Source: UBA8106 sp964569695
GTDB taxonomy: Bacteria > Acidobacteriota > Vicinamibacteria > Vicinamibacterales > UBA823
Direction of reading: 5' to 3'
Length of the DNA stretch: 64,000 nt
Assembly: GCA_964569695.1 (NCBI GenBank)
Contig: CAZMUA010000005.1
Span: forward strand, 1 to 64,000
A program made the position numbers and the translations under genes. Below, in pieces: positions 63,087-64,000 of this stretch. Position 1 is the stretch's first letter. Each line of letters starts with the position of its first letter. The notes under the pieces are model-generated. The model worked only from the letters and a program-made list of their open reading frames with translations. It was not told the DNA's origin and searched no databases.

Positions 63087-63218
63087 ATGATAAACGTGAG
63101 ACTGTTCAGTTGGTTCAAGACCGCTGTAGATGTCAACTTCACGATATCTGTAAGCACGGCGACGATCGTCACTATTTTCGGCACGACCACGATGCCGTGG
63201 GCGTGCAAGATGATGTAG
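63087..63218 (+). CDS. Threonine/isoleucine/valine-rich leader peptide of the hom attenuator (43 residues)
   Basis: ATG at 63087 with AGGAAG ending 9 nt upstream; TAG at 63216-63218. The peptide has 8 Thr, 4 Ile and 5 Val in 43 residues, concentrated in FTISVSTATIVTIFGTTT (codons 18-35). Thr codons are 12, 19, 24, 26, 29 and 33-35. That bias matches ThrL, whose Thr and Ile codons sense charged tRNA ahead of thrA in E. coli. It ends 30 bp before an intrinsic terminator and 91 bp before hom. The product itself is expected to have no function; its translation is the sensor. A 65-codon frame on the other strand overlaps it but begins inside the terminator stem. Confidence 0.7.
   Translation: MINVRLFSWFKTAVDVNFTISVSTATIVTIFGTTTMPWACKMM
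63181..63206 (+). promoter_or_regulatory. Pause-type hairpin over the last threonine codons of the leader
   Basis: GCACG-A-CCACG (63181-63191), loop ATGC, CGTGG-G-CGTGC (63196-63206): ten pairs with one A/G mismatch. It includes the Thr-Thr-Thr codons. A translating ribosome would melt it; a stalled one would hold it open. Confidence 0.55.
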
Positions 63219-63257
63219 CCTGAACCAAGTAAGAGCAAGTAATCAAAGGCCATCATC
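63209..63257 (+). promoter_or_regulatory. Antiterminator pairing of the hom attenuator
   Basis: GATGATG-TA-GCC (63209-63220) is complementary to GGC-CATCATC (63248-63257) except for the two-base TA bulge, giving ten pairs. The second segment is most of the 5' arm of the terminator, so the two structures exclude each other. The leader stop codon (63216-63218) sits in the first segment, so a ribosome finishing the leader would mask it and allow termination. Confidence 0.55.
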
Positions 63258-63280
63258 CGAGCGGATGATGGCTTTTTTTT
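63249..63280 (+). terminator. Intrinsic terminator upstream of hom
   Basis: Perfect 10-bp stem GCCATCATCC / GGATGATGGC (63249-63258, 63263-63272) with GAGC tetraloop and eight Ts (63273-63280). It stands 29 bp before the hom ATG and after the leader ORF, as the termination element of an attenuator. Confidence 0.9.
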
Positions 63281-63309
63281 ATTCAGGGAAGAGGCGCGAA
63301 GAATCTTTC

Positions 63310-64000
63310 ATGTCTAGTGATAAAGGCCAACCGAAAGTTCGAAGAGTAGGGATAGCTGGGTTTGGCACCGTGGGCCAGTCGGTAGCACGGTTGCTGTGTT
63401 CAGAGAGATATCCGGATCTGCTGTTAACGCACATCTACAATAGAAATATAGAGGCGAAGAAAGTCGATTGGGTGCCAAGACACGTCGTATGGACGGATCG
63501 GATTGAAGATGTGCTAGATACTGATGTGGATATATTTGTTGAATTGATCGGTGGACTATCACCTGCAAAAGAGTGGATTGAAACCTCCATTAAGGGTGGA
63601 CAGTCAGTCGTAACGGCGAACAAGCAAGTAATTGCTAAACACGGTGCTGAGCTTTGCACATTGGTTCGTCAAAGTGGCACGGCGCTAGGTTTCGAAGCGG
63701 CCGTTGGTGGCGGCATTCCAATGGTGCGAGGTATTCAGCAGGGGTTAGGGTCGGATCATTTAGTCGAACTTCTCGGAGTTTTAAACGGTACCTGCAACTT
63801 CATCTTTGACCGTATGGAGTGCGAAGCGGTCACCATGGAGGAGGCAGTACAGGAGGCGCAGGCGCTCGGTTACGCGGAGGCGGATCCTTCAGATGACCTA
63901 GACGGATTGGATGCACAGGCGAAGATCTCCATCTTGTCAGCGGTAGGACTTCGTCGTCGATTGACGCCGAGCGATATTCCAACTCGTACTATTAAGAGTG
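63310..64000 (+). CDS. hom: Homoserine dehydrogenase, N-terminal part (runs off the right edge)
   Basis: 230 codons are in the window. It converts aspartate semialdehyde to homoserine for threonine, isoleucine and methionine synthesis. The NAD(P)-binding loop is GIAGFGTVGQSVARLL (about 14-29), followed by VVTANKQVIAKHG, the substrate-domain AAVGGGIPMVRGIQQGL, LNGTCNFIFDRME and GYAEADPSDDLDGLDAQAK. It does not begin with an aspartokinase domain, so it is the monofunctional type. A GGAAGAGG tract (63287-63294) precedes the ATG at some distance. Expression is predicted to be controlled by the upstream Thr/Ile attenuator. Confidence 0.95.
   Translation, partial: MSSDKGQPKVRRVGIAGFGTVGQSVARLLCSERYPDLLLTHIYNRNIEAKKVDWVPRHVVWTDRIEDVLDTDVDIFVELIGGLSPAKEWIETSIKGGQSVVTANKQVIAKHGAELCTLVRQSGTALGFEAAVGGGIPMVRGIQQGLGSDHLVELLGVLNGTCNFIFDRMECEAVTMEEAVQEAQALGYAEADPSDDLDGLDAQAKISILSAVGLRRRLTPSDIPTRTIKS

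Noticed and set aside
63087..63218. The short ORF before hom as a PqqA-like or other modified peptide precursor, given the quinoprotein nearby
   Set aside because: It lacks the conserved Glu and Tyr of PqqA and sits in front of hom with attenuator structures. The Thr/Ile bias explains it better.
63059..63256. A 65-codon hydrophobic frame on the minus strand opposite the hom leader
   Set aside because: It begins inside the terminator stem, has no ribosome-binding site, and its composition follows from the Thr/Val-rich plus-strand leader, which has promoter, Shine-Dalgarno and terminator support.

Overview
The window looks like chromosome of a Gram-negative heterotrophic bacterium. Supporting signs are Sec, Tat and lipoprotein export signals, System I (Ccm) cytochrome c maturation, a meso-diaminopimelate pathway gene, SecA with a C-terminal zinc motif, a quinoprotein with a covalent haem domain, and formylglycine-type sulfatases. 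The mix of ccm variants, UbiD and PQQ enzymes, sulfatases and a lone microcompartment shell gene recalls Acidobacteriota (Vicinamibacteria-like); this is an impression, not a phylogenetic result. Many genes start with GTG or TTG. I see no tRNA, rRNA operon, CRISPR array, insertion sequence, prophage or recognisable DNA-binding regulator.

Layout. 1-0.55 kb (minus): the start of a thiolase gene and a DUF721/DciA-like gene. 0.66-8.8 kb (plus): maf, then a compact ccm locus (ccmE, a ccmF-ccmH fusion, two uncharacterised membrane proteins, ccmA, ccmB, ccmC, a long ccmD-like gene and a 49-residue microprotein). 8.9-10.8 kb (minus): aroA-aroK. 10.9-13.4 kb: an inositol-phosphatase family gene, a DedA-like protein and a polyprenyl-phosphate-type glycosyltransferase. 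13.5-16 kb (minus): a carbamoyltransferase, DUF5989, SxtJ module. 16.1-27.6 kb (plus): housekeeping genes (GT4, ttcA, dtd, a beta-barrel-like protein, dapF, larC, metG, a free tRNA-binding domain, tatD, polyprenyl synthase, ligA), followed by RNase P RNA. 28.2-35.6 kb: a sugar epimerase, a cupin, a PQ-loop-like protein, metF and gcvT-gcvH-gcvP, with gcvP frameshifted near its 3' end. 35.7-44.2 kb: class IV aminotransferase, nnr, tsaE, guaB, secA and an M23 peptidase. 44.5-63 kb is accessory in flavour: a CoA-acylating aldehyde dehydrogenase with a BMC-H shell protein, two sodium:solute symporters around a beta-lactamase-fold hydrolase, a quinohaemoprotein dehydrogenase, UbiD, a split NitT/TauT-type ABC transporter, two sulfatases and a Tat-exported PhoD-like phosphatase. 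The right edge holds the start of homoserine dehydrogenase (hom).

The most interesting element is the 357-bp gap before hom. It contains, in order, a good sigma70-type promoter, a Shine-Dalgarno sequence and 43-codon ORF rich in Thr, Ile and Val, a hairpin over the Thr codons, an antiterminator arm containing the ORF's stop codon, and a perfect intrinsic terminator 29 bp before hom. This is the architecture of a threonine-type transcription attenuator. Other points of note are a DapF-like epimerase with Ser at both catalytic Cys positions, a CxxxY-type CcmE, the CcmF-CcmH fusion, and a gcvP break explained by loss of 7 nt.
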